Notes: a model not told the origin generated them from the letters alone. Positions 44,711-54,231 are shown, counted from the stretch's first letter. The stretch: 64,000 bases of DNA from Thermostichus sp047462415 (GCF_047462415.1 NZ_JANSJE010000012.1:41347-105346); one strand, 5' to 3'. A program made the numbers and translations.

Positions 44711-45044
44711 AATTCCCATTCCACCCAATAAGGAAACAGCAGGGATCCCCTTCCTTCTTATCTCGATCCAGCCTGAACGAAGAGAGATCCCCTAGGTTCG
44801 TAAAGCCCTGAGGTTCTGCTGACTTTGCTAAGCAACGCCCCCACGCTCTGCACTGGTTGGGTCTTCCACAGTACTAGGTGCTTGCTAAGGCCTCCGGCTC
44901 CCTGGCGCGATGGGAGAGCAACTAAAGCTGCCTTCGGGCTCTTCCGCCCCGCAGTGCGGGGCCACCAAGCTATCCCCCTGTGTTTCTCGCTGCCCAATCA
45001 GGCAGAATCAGAAAAACAGATTCAAACGGCTCCGGGTTGATGCC
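44711..45044. other. Intergenic region with a 17-base palindrome
   Basis: A 334-base gap between glgP and the TPR gene on the same strand. It contains GCCCCGCA-G-TGCGGGGC (44946-44962), 8-base arms around a single base, a possible operator or RNA hairpin about 80 bases before the TPR start. No tRNA or supportable frame is visible. Several stop codons interrupt the frame that runs in from the TPR gene side. Confidence 0.45.
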
Positions 45045-46109
45045 ATGCTCAAAGCCCACGACTCTGCCGGTTTGCGCCTGTTGGTCGCGGCTGCCCTGCT
45101 GTTGGGGGGCCTGGCCAGTTGGCGGCAGGATCGCCTCTTGGCGGTGATGGGTCTGGCCAGTGCGGCAGCCATTTCTGCCTTTACCCGCCCCGCCATCTTG
45201 GCCTACAACCGCGGTCGCGAGCGGTGGCTGAACCGGGATCTGATAGGGGCCGTCGAGCAGCTCAACCTGGCGCTGCAACAGGATCCCCATTTGACCAACG
45301 CCCACCTCCTGCGGGGCCAAGCTTACCTCGAACTCGGCCAGCTTCCCCAGGCGCTGGCGGACTTCGACCAGGCCACCCGGTTGGCCCCGCGCCGGCCAGA
45401 ACCTTACCTTTACCGCGGCCTGATTCGCCAGTCGCAAGGGGATCTGCAGGGGGCAACGGCGGAGTTGACCGAGCTGGTGCGCCTACACCCCAACGCCCCC
45501 CACCACCTCCGCTTGGCCAACCTGCTTATGCAACAGGGATCCCTGTCTTCAGCTCTAACTCACCTGGACGAGGCCATTCGTCGGGATCCCACCTCGGCGC
45601 CCGCCTATGCCTGCCGCGCTACGGTGTACGGCTACCTGGGCGAATGGGAGGCGGCTTTGTCCGATTGGTCGCAGGCCATCCGCTGGGATCCCTCTCCGGC
45701 CCATTACTATCGGCGGGGCGTTGCCTATGCTTGGGCCGATCGCTATGGCGAGGCCGTTGCCGACCTCAGCCGCAGCCTAGAAATAGAACCGCAGCAGCCC
45801 AACGCCCTTTACAGCAGGGGCAACCTTCTCTATGCGCTGGGGGAGATCAAAGCGGCTTTGGACGACTACGAGCGGGCTTTTCGCCGGGAAGCGGACATAA
45901 ACTGCATCGACCGCTCCGACGAGTACGGCCTGTACGAACGGGGGCTGGCCTACTGGAACATGGGGGATAGAGAGACAGCTCTCTTTGATTTGCAGGCGGC
46001 CCTGCAGCTCAGCCGTCAACGTCGCAATCTGGCTTTGGAGCAGCGGGTGCGCCGGTCTTTGCCGCGACTGAGCGATCCAGACGGGGATCCTGGCTCTCCT
46101 CGGACGTAG
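45045..46109 (+). CDS. TPR-repeat protein with N-terminal membrane anchor
   Basis: A 354-residue protein with a hydrophobic N-terminus (LRLLVAAALLLGG, then VMGLASAAAISAF) followed by about seven tetratricopeptide repeats at 34-residue spacing from about residue 55: NRDLIGAVEQLNLALQQDP, LGQLPQALADFDQATRLAP, GDLQGATAELTELVRLHP, GSLSSALTHLDEAIRRDP and so on. It is probably membrane-anchored with its repeats in the periplasm or cytoplasm, acting as a scaffold; partner unknown. ATG 45045 was chosen over an earlier alternative start at 44910 because it directly precedes the hydrophobic segment. Its last 101 bases overlap the 3' end of the opposite-strand response regulator. Confidence 0.78.
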   Translation: MLKAHDSAGLRLLVAAALLLGGLASWRQDRLLAVMGLASAAAISAFTRPAILAYNRGRERWLNRDLIGAVEQLNLALQQDPHLTNAHLLRGQAYLELGQLPQALADFDQATRLAPRRPEPYLYRGLIRQSQGDLQGATAELTELVRLHPNAPHHLRLANLLMQQGSLSSALTHLDEAIRRDPTSAPAYACRATVYGYLGEWEAALSDWSQAIRWDPSPAHYYRRGVAYAWADRYGEAVADLSRSLEIEPQQPNALYSRGNLLYALGEIKAALDDYERAFRREADINCIDRSDEYGLYERGLAYWNMGDRETALFDLQAALQLSRQRRNLALEQRVRRSLPRLSDPDGDPGSPRT

Positions 46110-46848
46110 GGGCCAGCTCCGGAACCCCCGACAGCGGCTGGCCGGGTTTTCTGCTCCTGTAGCAGGGGGGGTTGAGGCCAAAGCAGTAGCCGACATTACG
46201 CACTGTCTGGATCAAGCTGGGCTGGCGCGGATCCCGTTCCAGCTTTTTGCGCAACGAGAGGATGTGGGTATCAACGGTGCGGGGGTTATCGGTGGAATCC
46301 GGCCACGCTCGCTCCAGCAGTTCCAGCCGAGAGACGGGATCCCCGTCTGCCTGCACCAGCACCATCAGCAGGCTGAACTCCTGAGGCGTGAGGTCGATCC
46401 CTTCCCCGGCCAAGGTGACGCGCCGTTGCACCAGGTCGATTTTGAGATCCCCATACTGCAGAAAAGTGGGAGGGATACGGCGACGCAGCCGGCGGGTCAG
46501 GGCCTGAATATGGGCGTCTAACAGGGGCAGGCTGAGGGGCTTGGTGAGGTAAGCGTCGGCCCCGGCTTCCAGCCCGGTGATGATGTCGGCTTCGGATCCC
46601 CGCTGGGAGAGCAGCAAAATCAGCAGATCGCACTGGCGATGAGCCCAGCGGCACAATTGCAGGCCGCCGCGGTTGGACAGCTCTGCATCCAAAATCAGCA
46701 GGTGGATGGGCTGCTGCTGCAGCAGGGTTTTAGCCTGGCGGATGGTCTCTGCTTGCCAAACTGGGTGCCCCGCCTGTTGCAAGTGCCAACCCAGCAAGCT
46801 GCGCAGATGGGGGTTGCCTTCTGCCAGCAAGATGTGCAAGGGTTGCAT
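46009..46848 (-). CDS. OmpR/PhoB-family response regulator
   Basis: A 279-residue two-domain regulator. The receiver domain (about 1-118) has phospho-acceptor Asp54 in HLLILDAELSNRGG and Lys in LTKPLSLPLL, but the acidic pair at the start reads A-E-G-N, so one of the two metal-binding acids is replaced by Gly11. The winged-helix DNA-binding domain (about 130-225) shows LTPQEFSLLMVLVQ, RTVDTHILSLRKKLERDP and IQTVRNVGYCF. A C-terminal tail of about 50 residues is proline-rich and unusual. It may be a phosphorylation-independent or weakly phosphorylated regulator. No histidine kinase is adjacent. Tail-to-tail overlap with the TPR gene. Confidence 0.85.
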   Translation of the reverse strand: MQPLHILLAEGNPHLRSLLGWHLQQAGHPVWQAETIRQAKTLLQQQPIHLLILDAELSNRGGLQLCRWAHRQCDLLILLLSQRGSEADIITGLEAGADAYLTKPLSLPLLDAHIQALTRRLRRRIPPTFLQYGDLKIDLVQRRVTLAGEGIDLTPQEFSLLMVLVQADGDPVSRLELLERAWPDSTDNPRTVDTHILSLRKKLERDPRQPSLIQTVRNVGYCFGLNPPCYRSRKPGQPLSGVPELAPTSEESQDPRLDRSVAAKTGAPAAPKPDCDVDG

Positions 46849-46957
46849 GGCTGTCCGGTTGGGATCCCGCCCACATCATAGACAACCGCGGGTCGTCTTC
46901 GGGCAATGCTGTTCTGGCATGTAGGGTATATAGATTGGACAATCTTCCACCCAGACC

Positions 46958-48013
46958 ATGGTCGCTTCCCCACCTCCCATCTCCGAACGTAAGCAGGATC
47001 ACCTGGACATTGTTCTGCAGCAGGACGTAGCCGCCAAAGGGATCCGCACCGGCTTTGAGCGGTTTTTCTTTGAGCATGTAGCTTTGCCGGAGCTGCTGTT
47101 GCCGGAGATCGATCTCAGTTGCCAGTTTCTGGGAAAACGCCTGCAGGCTCCCCTCCTCATCAGCAGCATGACTGGGGGGACGGACACAGCCCGCGAGCTC
47201 AACCTGCAACTGGCCAGCGCCGCTCAAGAATTGGGCATCGCCATGGGGGTGGGATCCCAGCGGGCCGCTTTGGAACACCCGGAGCTGGCCCGGACTTACC
47301 AGGTGCGCCAAGTGGCCCCGGATATTCTGCTGCTGGCCAACCTGGGTGCTGTTCAGCTCAACTATGGCTATGGGCTGGAGCAGGCGCGACGGGCGGTGGA
47401 GATGATCGAGGCGGATGCGCTGATTTTGCACCTCAATCCTCTCCAAGAGGCGGTTCAGCCCCAGGGGGATCCCGACTGGCGCGGGTTGTACGGCCGCATC
47501 GAACGCTTGGTGGCCCAACTGCCGGTGCCGGTGCTGGTCAAGGAAGTGGGCAATGGCCTCAGTGCCAAGGTGGCCCAGCGGCTGGCCGACTGCGGCGTGG
47601 CAGCCCTGGATGTGGCGGGGGCGGGCGGCACCAGTTGGAGCGAGGTGGAGGCCCATCGCCAAACAGAGGCCTTCAAGAAACGCATTGCCCACAGCTTCAG
47701 GGATTGGGGGATCCCAACTGCGTTGGCCCTGCTGGAAATTCGTCGCTTGCTGCCGGATTTACCCCTGGTGGCCAGCGGCGGCATCCGCAACGGCATCGAC
47801 GTGGCCAAAGCCATCCGCCTGGGGGCCGATGTGGTGGGCATGGCCGCCCCCGCTTTACACGCCGTCTCCCAAGGACAAGCGCAGGCAGTGGTGGATACCT
47901 TTCGCGCCGTGATCGAGGAGCTGAGGATCGCAGCCTTCTGCACCGGATCCGCCAACTTGGCCCGGCTGCGGCAAGCGACCCTGCGGCGGCAGGATACTTG
48001 GGATCCCTTGTAG
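46958..48013 (+). CDS. fni: Type 2 isopentenyl-diphosphate isomerase (FMN-dependent)
   Basis: A 351-residue TIM-barrel flavoenzyme interconverting IPP and DMAPP, supplying isoprenoids for phytol, carotenoids and quinones. Motifs: RKQDHLDIVL near the N-terminus, LISSMTGGT (FMN/substrate loop), GVGSQRAALE, LHLNPLQEAVQPQGD with the catalytic Gln region, KEVGNGLS, DVAGAGGTSWSEVE and VASGGIRNGIDVAKAIRLGADVVGMA. Type 2 rather than type 1 is the cyanobacterial form. ATG with a purine-poor leader; it is divergent from the response regulator over about 110 bases. Confidence 0.95.
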   Translation: MVASPPPISERKQDHLDIVLQQDVAAKGIRTGFERFFFEHVALPELLLPEIDLSCQFLGKRLQAPLLISSMTGGTDTARELNLQLASAAQELGIAMGVGSQRAALEHPELARTYQVRQVAPDILLLANLGAVQLNYGYGLEQARRAVEMIEADALILHLNPLQEAVQPQGDPDWRGLYGRIERLVAQLPVPVLVKEVGNGLSAKVAQRLADCGVAALDVAGAGGTSWSEVEAHRQTEAFKKRIAHSFRDWGIPTALALLEIRRLLPDLPLVASGGIRNGIDVAKAIRLGADVVGMAAPALHAVSQGQAQAVVDTFRAVIEELRIAAFCTGSANLARLRQATLRRQDTWDPL

Positions 48014-48075
48014 CGTTGACCAGAATCCCACCGATCCCCCGGCTCCTCTCCCAAACGGAGAGAGAAAGGAAGTTG

Positions 48076-50268
48076 CTAATGGGTTTTCTCCGGCGCCGAT
48101 TCCCCTACCACGACCACCGCTCCCATGTCCCCCAGCAGGCGCGACTGGTTGCGCAATAGCCCCAGCAAGTTAAGCCGGTTGGCCCGCCGCAGGGGATCCG
48201 GATCCATCACCAAGACCGCCTCAAAAAACCGCGCTACCTGCGGAGCAGCCGCTTGCAGAGCTTCCACCAAGGGGACGAGGTCTCCCCGCAAGGCCGGCTC
48301 CACCCCTAGGTGGTAAACCCTCTGGCAGGCTTCGTACAGCTCCCGTTCTGCTGCCTCCTGCAACTGGCCGGGATCCACAGCGGCTGCCGGATCCACCACG
48401 GCGTAGTCTAAGTCCCCTTGGGCTGCCAGGCGGGCACAGCGATTGAGGGTGGGATAGAGATCCGCCAATTCTCCGGTAGCCCGCAAATGTTGCAGATACT
48501 CGGCCCGCAGCAAGGTCAAAGGCAGGTTGCTCAGGGCCCGCAAGGTCAGTTCCGATTTCTGCGGATCCTCTGTCTGCACGGATTCAGGATCCCCGACCAC
48601 GGCTCTGACCAAGTCATAGTCGATTCGCTTTTCTTCCTGCAAAAGGGTTTGCAGCCGCTGGGCGAGAAACTCCTGCAACGCTTTTAAGGTCTTTTCATCT
48701 CCCGCTGCGTAGTCCTGCACCACCCTTTGCAGCAGGGAGTTGAAGTCAAAGCTCCAGCCGGCCTCCCAGGCAACCAGCACCAGGCTGTTGGCGGCCCGCC
48801 GCAGGGCAAAGCGATCCGAAGAACCACTGGGGATCCGCCCCAAGCGAAACATGCCCACCAGAGTGTCCAGGCGATCTGCCCAGCCCACCACCCGCCCGGT
48901 TAAAGAGGTGGGCAGAGCCTCCCCCGCCCCCAGAGGCCAGTAGTGTTGCTCGATCCCCTCAGCCACCGCCTCCGGTTCCCCATCCTGCCGGGCGTAGTCG
49001 GCCCCCATGATCCCCTGCAGCTCCGGGAACTCGTACACCATCTGGGTCACCAGATCCGCCTTGCACAGTTGGGCCGTGCGATCCACCAGCGCCTGCTCCT
49101 GGGGATCCAAATTCAAGGCAGCGGCGATGAGACGGCTGATGTGGCGGATGCGCTCCACCTTATCCCGCATCGATCCCAGCCCCTCGGCAAAGGCGACTGC
49201 CTGCAGCCGCTCCACCCGCTCCGCCAAGGGGATCCGCCGATCCTCTTCGTAGAAAAAGCGGGCATCGGCCAAGCGTGCCCGCACCACCCGGCTGTTGCCC
49301 GCCGCGATCCGCTCCGACTGCTCAGGATCACCATTGGAAATGGTGATGAAATAGGGCAGCAATTTCTGGGGATCCCGGCCATCCCGTACCGGGAAGTAGC
49401 GCTGGTGGGTGATCATCACCGTCTCGATCACCGCAGGGGGCAATCGCAAAAACTCCGGCTCAAAGCGCCCCAGAACTGCTGTTGGCCACTCCACCAACTG
49501 CACCACCTCTTGCAGCAGAGAAGGGGGGATCTGGGCGCGGCCGCTCACCTGCTTGGCCAGCTTGGTCACCTCCGCCTGGATATGGGCCGCCCGTGTTGCC
49601 GGATCGGGACTGACCCCGACCTCTTGCATTTGCCGGACATAGCTCTCGGCCCGCTCCAAAACAAGCCGCTGGGATCCCAAAATGCGGTGCCCCCGACTCA
49701 CCCGCCCGGCCACTAAGCCTGGCAGAGGATTGCCCTCAGGGGTAGGCCAGAGCAAAGGCAGTACTTGATCGTCCCAGAGGGAAACCAGCCAGCGGATGGG
49801 ACGGGGAAACTTCAAGTCTCCATAGCCCCAGCGCATCAGCCGTTCGCCGCTCAAGCTGGTGATCCAAGTGGGCGCCAATTCCTGGAGCACCGCTGCTGTC
49901 GGTCGACCCCGCACCCGCTGCACGGCAAAGACAAAGGATCCCTTGCCCACCTGCCGGATTTCCAGGCTACCGGGATCCACTCCTTGTTTTTGGGCAAACT
50001 TTTCCCCTGCCGGGGTGAGCCGGCCGTCTTGGTAGGCCACCTGAGCCGGCGGCCCCTTCACCTCTAGGACGCGATCCGGCTGCTGGGTGGGCAACCCCTG
50101 CAACAGAACCGCCAGGCGGCGTGGCGTGCCGAAAAGCTGCATCTCCTCGGCCTGCAGATGGGCTTCTGCCAAAGAGGCCGGGATCCCGGTTTTCCATTGC
50201 TCTAGGGCTGAATCCACAAAACTGGCCGGCAGCTCCTCACAGCCGACTTCTAGCAAATAGGCAACCAT
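48076..50268 (-). CDS. glyS: Glycyl-tRNA synthetase beta subunit
   Basis: A 730-residue beta subunit of the bacterial alpha2-beta2 glycyl-tRNA synthetase, contributing tRNA binding (HD domain and C-terminal anticodon-binding domain) to the catalytic alpha subunit. It opens with YLLEVGCEELPASFV and contains RWGYGDLKFPRPIRWLVSLW, GHRILG, ITHQRYFPVRD and an HD-like region with LVTQMVYEFPELQGIMGADYARQDGE. The ending is DALD-type (PLRRANRLNLLGLLRNQ). The alpha subunit gene glyQ is not here. ATG start; 62 bases separate its stop from the convergent fni gene. Confidence 0.95.
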   Translation of the reverse strand: MVAYLLEVGCEELPASFVDSALEQWKTGIPASLAEAHLQAEEMQLFGTPRRLAVLLQGLPTQQPDRVLEVKGPPAQVAYQDGRLTPAGEKFAQKQGVDPGSLEIRQVGKGSFVFAVQRVRGRPTAAVLQELAPTWITSLSGERLMRWGYGDLKFPRPIRWLVSLWDDQVLPLLWPTPEGNPLPGLVAGRVSRGHRILGSQRLVLERAESYVRQMQEVGVSPDPATRAAHIQAEVTKLAKQVSGRAQIPPSLLQEVVQLVEWPTAVLGRFEPEFLRLPPAVIETVMITHQRYFPVRDGRDPQKLLPYFITISNGDPEQSERIAAGNSRVVRARLADARFFYEEDRRIPLAERVERLQAVAFAEGLGSMRDKVERIRHISRLIAAALNLDPQEQALVDRTAQLCKADLVTQMVYEFPELQGIMGADYARQDGEPEAVAEGIEQHYWPLGAGEALPTSLTGRVVGWADRLDTLVGMFRLGRIPSGSSDRFALRRAANSLVLVAWEAGWSFDFNSLLQRVVQDYAAGDEKTLKALQEFLAQRLQTLLQEEKRIDYDLVRAVVGDPESVQTEDPQKSELTLRALSNLPLTLLRAEYLQHLRATGELADLYPTLNRCARLAAQGDLDYAVVDPAAAVDPGQLQEAAERELYEACQRVYHLGVEPALRGDLVPLVEALQAAAPQVARFFEAVLVMDPDPLRRANRLNLLGLLRNQSRLLGDMGAVVVVGESAPEKTH

Positions 50269-50357
50269 ACCCCTATGCTCTTAGCGACATCCCCCCTGGG
50301 GATCCCAGTTTATCAGGGGAGCCGGGGCGGCGTTCACACAAGCGCTCTAACCCGCCA

Positions 50358-52436
50358 TCAGTACCAAGTGGGATCCCCTGCTGCCAGAACGCCCTCCTGC
50401 GGACGTGCCGGGGAGGCAGCAGGCAGATGCACCACAAGGATGGAAAGGCTAGGCCGGTTGCGGGCAATGGTCTCCGGCTCTCGGCTCAGACGGGAGCGGC
50501 TGCGGGCTCCGCTGGGGATCAACATCAACACATCTCCCGGCTGCAGCGCTTTGAGCACCTCGGCCACCAGCCCTCCTTGCACCCGTTGGAGCGGCAGATG
50601 GGCGTAGCTTTCCGCCACCAGGGCCGGGGAGCGCTCCCGTGGCGGTCGGGTTTGCACCAAAAGAATCTGCAGCGCCGCCTTCAATTCCTCGGCCAGCGTC
50701 TGCGCCAGCCCAATCGTCTGCTGCAGGGATCCAGAAGACACTTCCAACTCTGGGGCTGCCAAAAGGATGCGCCGCGTCGTCTCAATCGGGACAGGAAACC
50801 GCGTAATCAACACCGGGATCCCCACCTGCCGCACCACTGCGTCGATGACACTGCCGAAGAAATTCTCCGCATAGGTGGAGTAGCCCTTCCAGCCCAGGAT
50901 TACCAAGGTAGCCTGCCGTTCCGCTGCCGAGCGAACGATCCCTTTTTCCACCGAATCATCCACCCGGCGAATCGGCTCCACTCGGGCCACGGCGCTGTGG
51001 GCCAAAGCTTCGGCAAAGGACAGCAACTGTTCCTGCCGAGAAAGGGCCGCGGGCGAGATCCCAGCCCGGTCAGACAAAACGTGCAGCGGCAGCAACGTCC
51101 CCCCTTCTTTTTTGACCAAAATCAAAGCCAACTGCAGCAGGTTGCTTTCGGTATCGGGGTTGGCGACCGGCACCAGGACGCGGGATCCCCAGGCTGGCTG
51201 GGGCAGGTTACCAGCTTCTGCCGCCACCTCTGCAGGCTGGATTTGCTCGCCCCAGCGGGCCACGATCCAAGGCGAGGCAATGCAGGTGATCAGGATCATG
51301 GCGATGGTGCCGTTTACCGTCAGCTCATCCACCAACTCCACGTTAAAGGCCACCGTGATCGCCGCCAAAGTAGCCGCCGCCTGGGCCACCGACAGGCCGA
51401 ACATGACCATGGCGCTGGCCAAGCGCCAGCCGAACAGTTGGGCCGGGATCCAAGCCGCCAAAAACTTGCTCACCACCTCCGCTGCGATCATCACCCCGCC
51501 CACCAGCAGCGTGCGCGGCTCGCCCAAGAGAATGCCGGGGTTGATCAGCATTCCCACCGAGATCAAGAAAAACGGCACAAACAACGTGTTGCCGATAAAC
51601 TGAATCCGGTTCATGAGGGGGCTGAGCTGGGGGATGATGGGGGTGATGGCCGTCCCGGCCAAAAAGGCGCCCACCACCGGCTCAATGCCGATCAACCCTG
51701 CTCCGTAGGCCACCACAAACAGGGTAGCGATCACAAAAGTAAACTCTGCCCCCTCGTCGTGGCCGAAGCGCCGGAAAAACCAACCGCCCAGCTTGGGCAC
51801 CCCCCAGAGAGTGGCAAAGGTGTAGAGGGCAATCGAGGGGATCAGCGTCAGCCAAAATTGCAGCGTCAGCCCGCCTTGGTGGGCGCGCACCACCACCGCC
51901 AGCACCAACAACGCCAAGACATTGGTAATTAGCGTCGCCCCCAAGGTGGCTGTCACCGTCTGCAGGCGCATCAGGCCCAACTTGGAGACGATCGGCAGGG
52001 CAATGAGGGTATGGGAGGCAAAACACGAAGCCACCAGCACCGCCGCCAGAAAGCCATACCCCAAAGCCAGCATGGCCGTCGTGCCGATCACCATTGGCAA
52101 TAGAAAGGTGAGCACCCCAAAGACGCTGGCCTTCCAGGCATTCAGCTTCAGATCCTCCAGGCTGGTCTCCAGCCCGGCCATGAACATGAGAAACAGCAGC
52201 CCCACGGTGCCCAGCAGGACGATGGTCTCATCCCGCTGCAAGATGCCCAAGCCGTAGGGCCCCACCACCAAGCCGGCCAGGATCAGGCCGATGATCCCCG
52301 GCAGGCGCAGCCGCTCAAACAGCAACGGCGCCACCAGCATGATCGTCAGGATGATCAGGAACACCAGAACCGGGTTTTTTACCGGGCCGAGCATGGCCAG
52401 AGGGATCCCTGAAATTGGCAGCCAGTTAGCCAGCAT
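50358..52436 (-). CDS. CPA2-type Na+(K+)/H+ antiporter with tandem universal-stress domains
   Basis: A protein of about 692 residues. The first 400 form about 12-13 membrane helices of the KefB/NapA monovalent-cation:proton antiporter family, with ILAGLVVGPYGLG (helix 2), GLLFLMFMAGLETSLEDLK and the loop VVGAFLAGTAI. The C-terminal half holds two universal-stress-protein folds (about 420-555 and 560-690), beginning SRVLVPVANPDTESNLLQL and TRRILLAAPELEVSSGSLQ. The first has a recognisable motif ILGWKGYSTYAENFFGSVIDAVVRQVGIPVLI. The frame opens at TTG 52472, but ATG 52436 is better. Role: pH, Na+ or osmotic homeostasis, with nucleotide-responsive control proposed from the USP domains. Confidence 0.87.
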   Translation of the reverse strand: MLANWLPISGIPLAMLGPVKNPVLVFLIILTIMLVAPLLFERLRLPGIIGLILAGLVVGPYGLGILQRDETIVLLGTVGLLFLMFMAGLETSLEDLKLNAWKASVFGVLTFLLPMVIGTTAMLALGYGFLAAVLVASCFASHTLIALPIVSKLGLMRLQTVTATLGATLITNVLALLVLAVVVRAHQGGLTLQFWLTLIPSIALYTFATLWGVPKLGGWFFRRFGHDEGAEFTFVIATLFVVAYGAGLIGIEPVVGAFLAGTAITPIIPQLSPLMNRIQFIGNTLFVPFFLISVGMLINPGILLGEPRTLLVGGVMIAAEVVSKFLAAWIPAQLFGWRLASAMVMFGLSVAQAAATLAAITVAFNVELVDELTVNGTIAMILITCIASPWIVARWGEQIQPAEVAAEAGNLPQPAWGSRVLVPVANPDTESNLLQLALILVKKEGGTLLPLHVLSDRAGISPAALSRQEQLLSFAEALAHSAVARVEPIRRVDDSVEKGIVRSAAERQATLVILGWKGYSTYAENFFGSVIDAVVRQVGIPVLITRFPVPIETTRRILLAAPELEVSSGSLQQTIGLAQTLAEELKAALQILLVQTRPPRERSPALVAESYAHLPLQRVQGGLVAEVLKALQPGDVLMLIPSGARSRSRLSREPETIARNRPSLSILVVHLPAASPARPQEGVLAAGDPTWY

Positions 52437-52697
52437 AGATACCCGACAGACAGCAACCCGCAGACTCGGCAAAGCGCCCGCCTGAGTTTATCAGATTCAT
52501 CCAGATCCAGATAGCTCTCCATGGCCCACAGCCTTCGTCCAGTCTTCAATCTCCGCCAGGGCGTTTAACAAGCATTCAAAATATATCAAGAACACGCTGG
52601 GAATGAAGACAGCCTGGCGGTGGCGCCCGCAAAGAGGCGAGAGAAACTTTCGAGAAACACACATTAAAATCGGAGGGTACATGCTCTTGGGCCGCTT

Positions 52698-54227
52698 ATG
52701 AACCAGCTTGCTCCTGGAAAAGTGATCGGTCAGCGCTATCAACTGGTTCAGAACATTGCGGCAGGGGGCATGGGGCAGGTGTTCAAGGCTGTGGATACCC
52801 GCCTGTTCAATCGTCCGGTGGCGGTGAAGCTGTTGCACCAAAACTTGGCAGGCGATGAAAACACCTGCCGTCACTTGCTCAAGCGCTTTCAGCAGGAAAT
52901 TCGCATCAGTACCCTGCTGGGGGAGCACCCGGCCATTGTCAAGGTGCTGGATTACGGTCTGGAGAACAACCAACCTTATTTGGTGATGGAATACCTGACG
53001 GGGCGCAGCTTGGGAGAACTGATGCTCAAGCACCCGCTGCTGCCCCCTCAGCAGGTGGTGAAGATCGCCCGCCAAGTGTGTGCCGGTCTCTACTATGCCC
53101 ACAATTTGGAGACCGAGCAAGATGGCCACCTCATCAAAGGAGTGATCCATCGCGACATCAAGCCCAGCAATCTCTTTGTTTTGAAAGATGAGACCCTGGG
53201 AGAGACGGTCAAGATCCTGGATTTTGGCATCGCCAAGTTGCTCAGCGACGTTTCTTTGGCCCTCAGCACCCAAACCACCGGCTTTTTGGGGACGGTGCGC
53301 TACGCCTCTCCCGAGCAGGTGCGCGGCGAGGAATTGGATCCCCGCTCCGACATCTACTCGTTCGGCGTGGTGCTCTACCGCATGCTGACCGGGCAACACC
53401 CCCTACAGCCCAAGACCGATTCTTTTCCCGGTTGGTACGAGGCCCACAATTACCAACAGCCTCGGCCCTTCGACCGCTCCCAGTTGCCTCATGAGATCCC
53501 GCCGGCGCTGGAGGAAGTGGTGCTTGCTTGTCTGGCCAAAGACCCCGGCCAGCGGCCCCAGACCATGAGGCTCCTCAGCGACCAATTGGAGAGATCCCTG
53601 CAATCCCACAACAGCGCCGGATCTTCCCTCACGCCCCCTCCAACAACCTCGCCGTTTTCCGAGCGCACCCTGGCAGCCATCGATGATTGGGAAGGCGCCC
53701 AGCCGGACTCCAGGGACAGGCAGATCCCCCTCTGGGGAGGGATAGCTCTTTTTGCCGCCATTGCCGGGAGCACTTTTTGGGGCCTGCGTCTGCTTTTGAA
53801 TCCGGGTACAGACATTCAGAGACCGCCTGCTGTTCCTTTGCCCTCTGACACCGATGAGCGGGAGGCCGGCCCAGATCCACTGCTGGACTGGCTGCTGCGG
53901 GATGGTGAGCCAGTGTTTGAAGATGATCCTGATCCGGTTCGGGAGAACCCTCAACCCGAACCCACGCCCACATCGCCACCCACCCCAGCACCCCAGCCCA
54001 CTTCACCGCCACCCACCCCTGCGCCTCCGCCCGTTGCAGCGCCGGCCCCCCCGCCCACTCCCATTCCCAGCACCCCCCTGCCGCCCCAGCCGGTCAATCG
54101 CCCCCTCTTTCCCCCCATCAACCGGGCCGCTCCTCCTGCTGCTGCCTTTCCCACCCCTGCCCAAAACCCTACGCCCAGCTTCCTACAACGCCTGCGCGAA
54201 GAGCGGGAACGCTTGGGGAAGGACTAA
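52698..54227 (+). CDS. Ser/Thr protein kinase with proline-rich C-terminus
   Basis: A 509-residue Hanks-type kinase. The catalytic domain (about 11-290) has the Gly loop AAGGMGQVFKA, Lys44 in VAVKLL, catalytic Asp153 in HRDIKPSN, DFGIAK (175-180), activation-loop Thr in FLGTVRYASPEQ and a PLDPRSDIYSFGVVLYRML-like helix F region. A single membrane helix follows (about 343-367), and then an extracytoplasmic or linker tail dominated by Pro, Thr and Ala (about 400-500). The tail is cell-wall-like and lacks PASTA repeats. Substrates are unknown. The ATG has no clear Shine-Dalgarno; upstream bases are AT-rich. Confidence 0.92.
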   Translation: MNQLAPGKVIGQRYQLVQNIAAGGMGQVFKAVDTRLFNRPVAVKLLHQNLAGDENTCRHLLKRFQQEIRISTLLGEHPAIVKVLDYGLENNQPYLVMEYLTGRSLGELMLKHPLLPPQQVVKIARQVCAGLYYAHNLETEQDGHLIKGVIHRDIKPSNLFVLKDETLGETVKILDFGIAKLLSDVSLALSTQTTGFLGTVRYASPEQVRGEELDPRSDIYSFGVVLYRMLTGQHPLQPKTDSFPGWYEAHNYQQPRPFDRSQLPHEIPPALEEVVLACLAKDPGQRPQTMRLLSDQLERSLQSHNSAGSSLTPPPTTSPFSERTLAAIDDWEGAQPDSRDRQIPLWGGIALFAAIAGSTFWGLRLLLNPGTDIQRPPAVPLPSDTDEREAGPDPLLDWLLRDGEPVFEDDPDPVRENPQPEPTPTSPPTPAPQPTSPPPTPAPPPVAAPAPPPTPIPSTPLPPQPVNRPLFPPINRAAPPAAAFPTPAQNPTPSFLQRLREERERLGKD

Positions 54228-54231
54228 GCCG

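Noticed and set aside
44711..45044. Searched for a tRNA or structured RNA in this gap
   Set aside because: No acceptor stem with a T-loop sequence such as GGTTCGAATCC; only one short palindrome was found.
50121..51932. Plus-strand frame of 603 codons opposite the antiporter gene
   Set aside because: It is rich in His, Gln, Arg and Gly without domains, while the minus strand encodes a complete antiporter.
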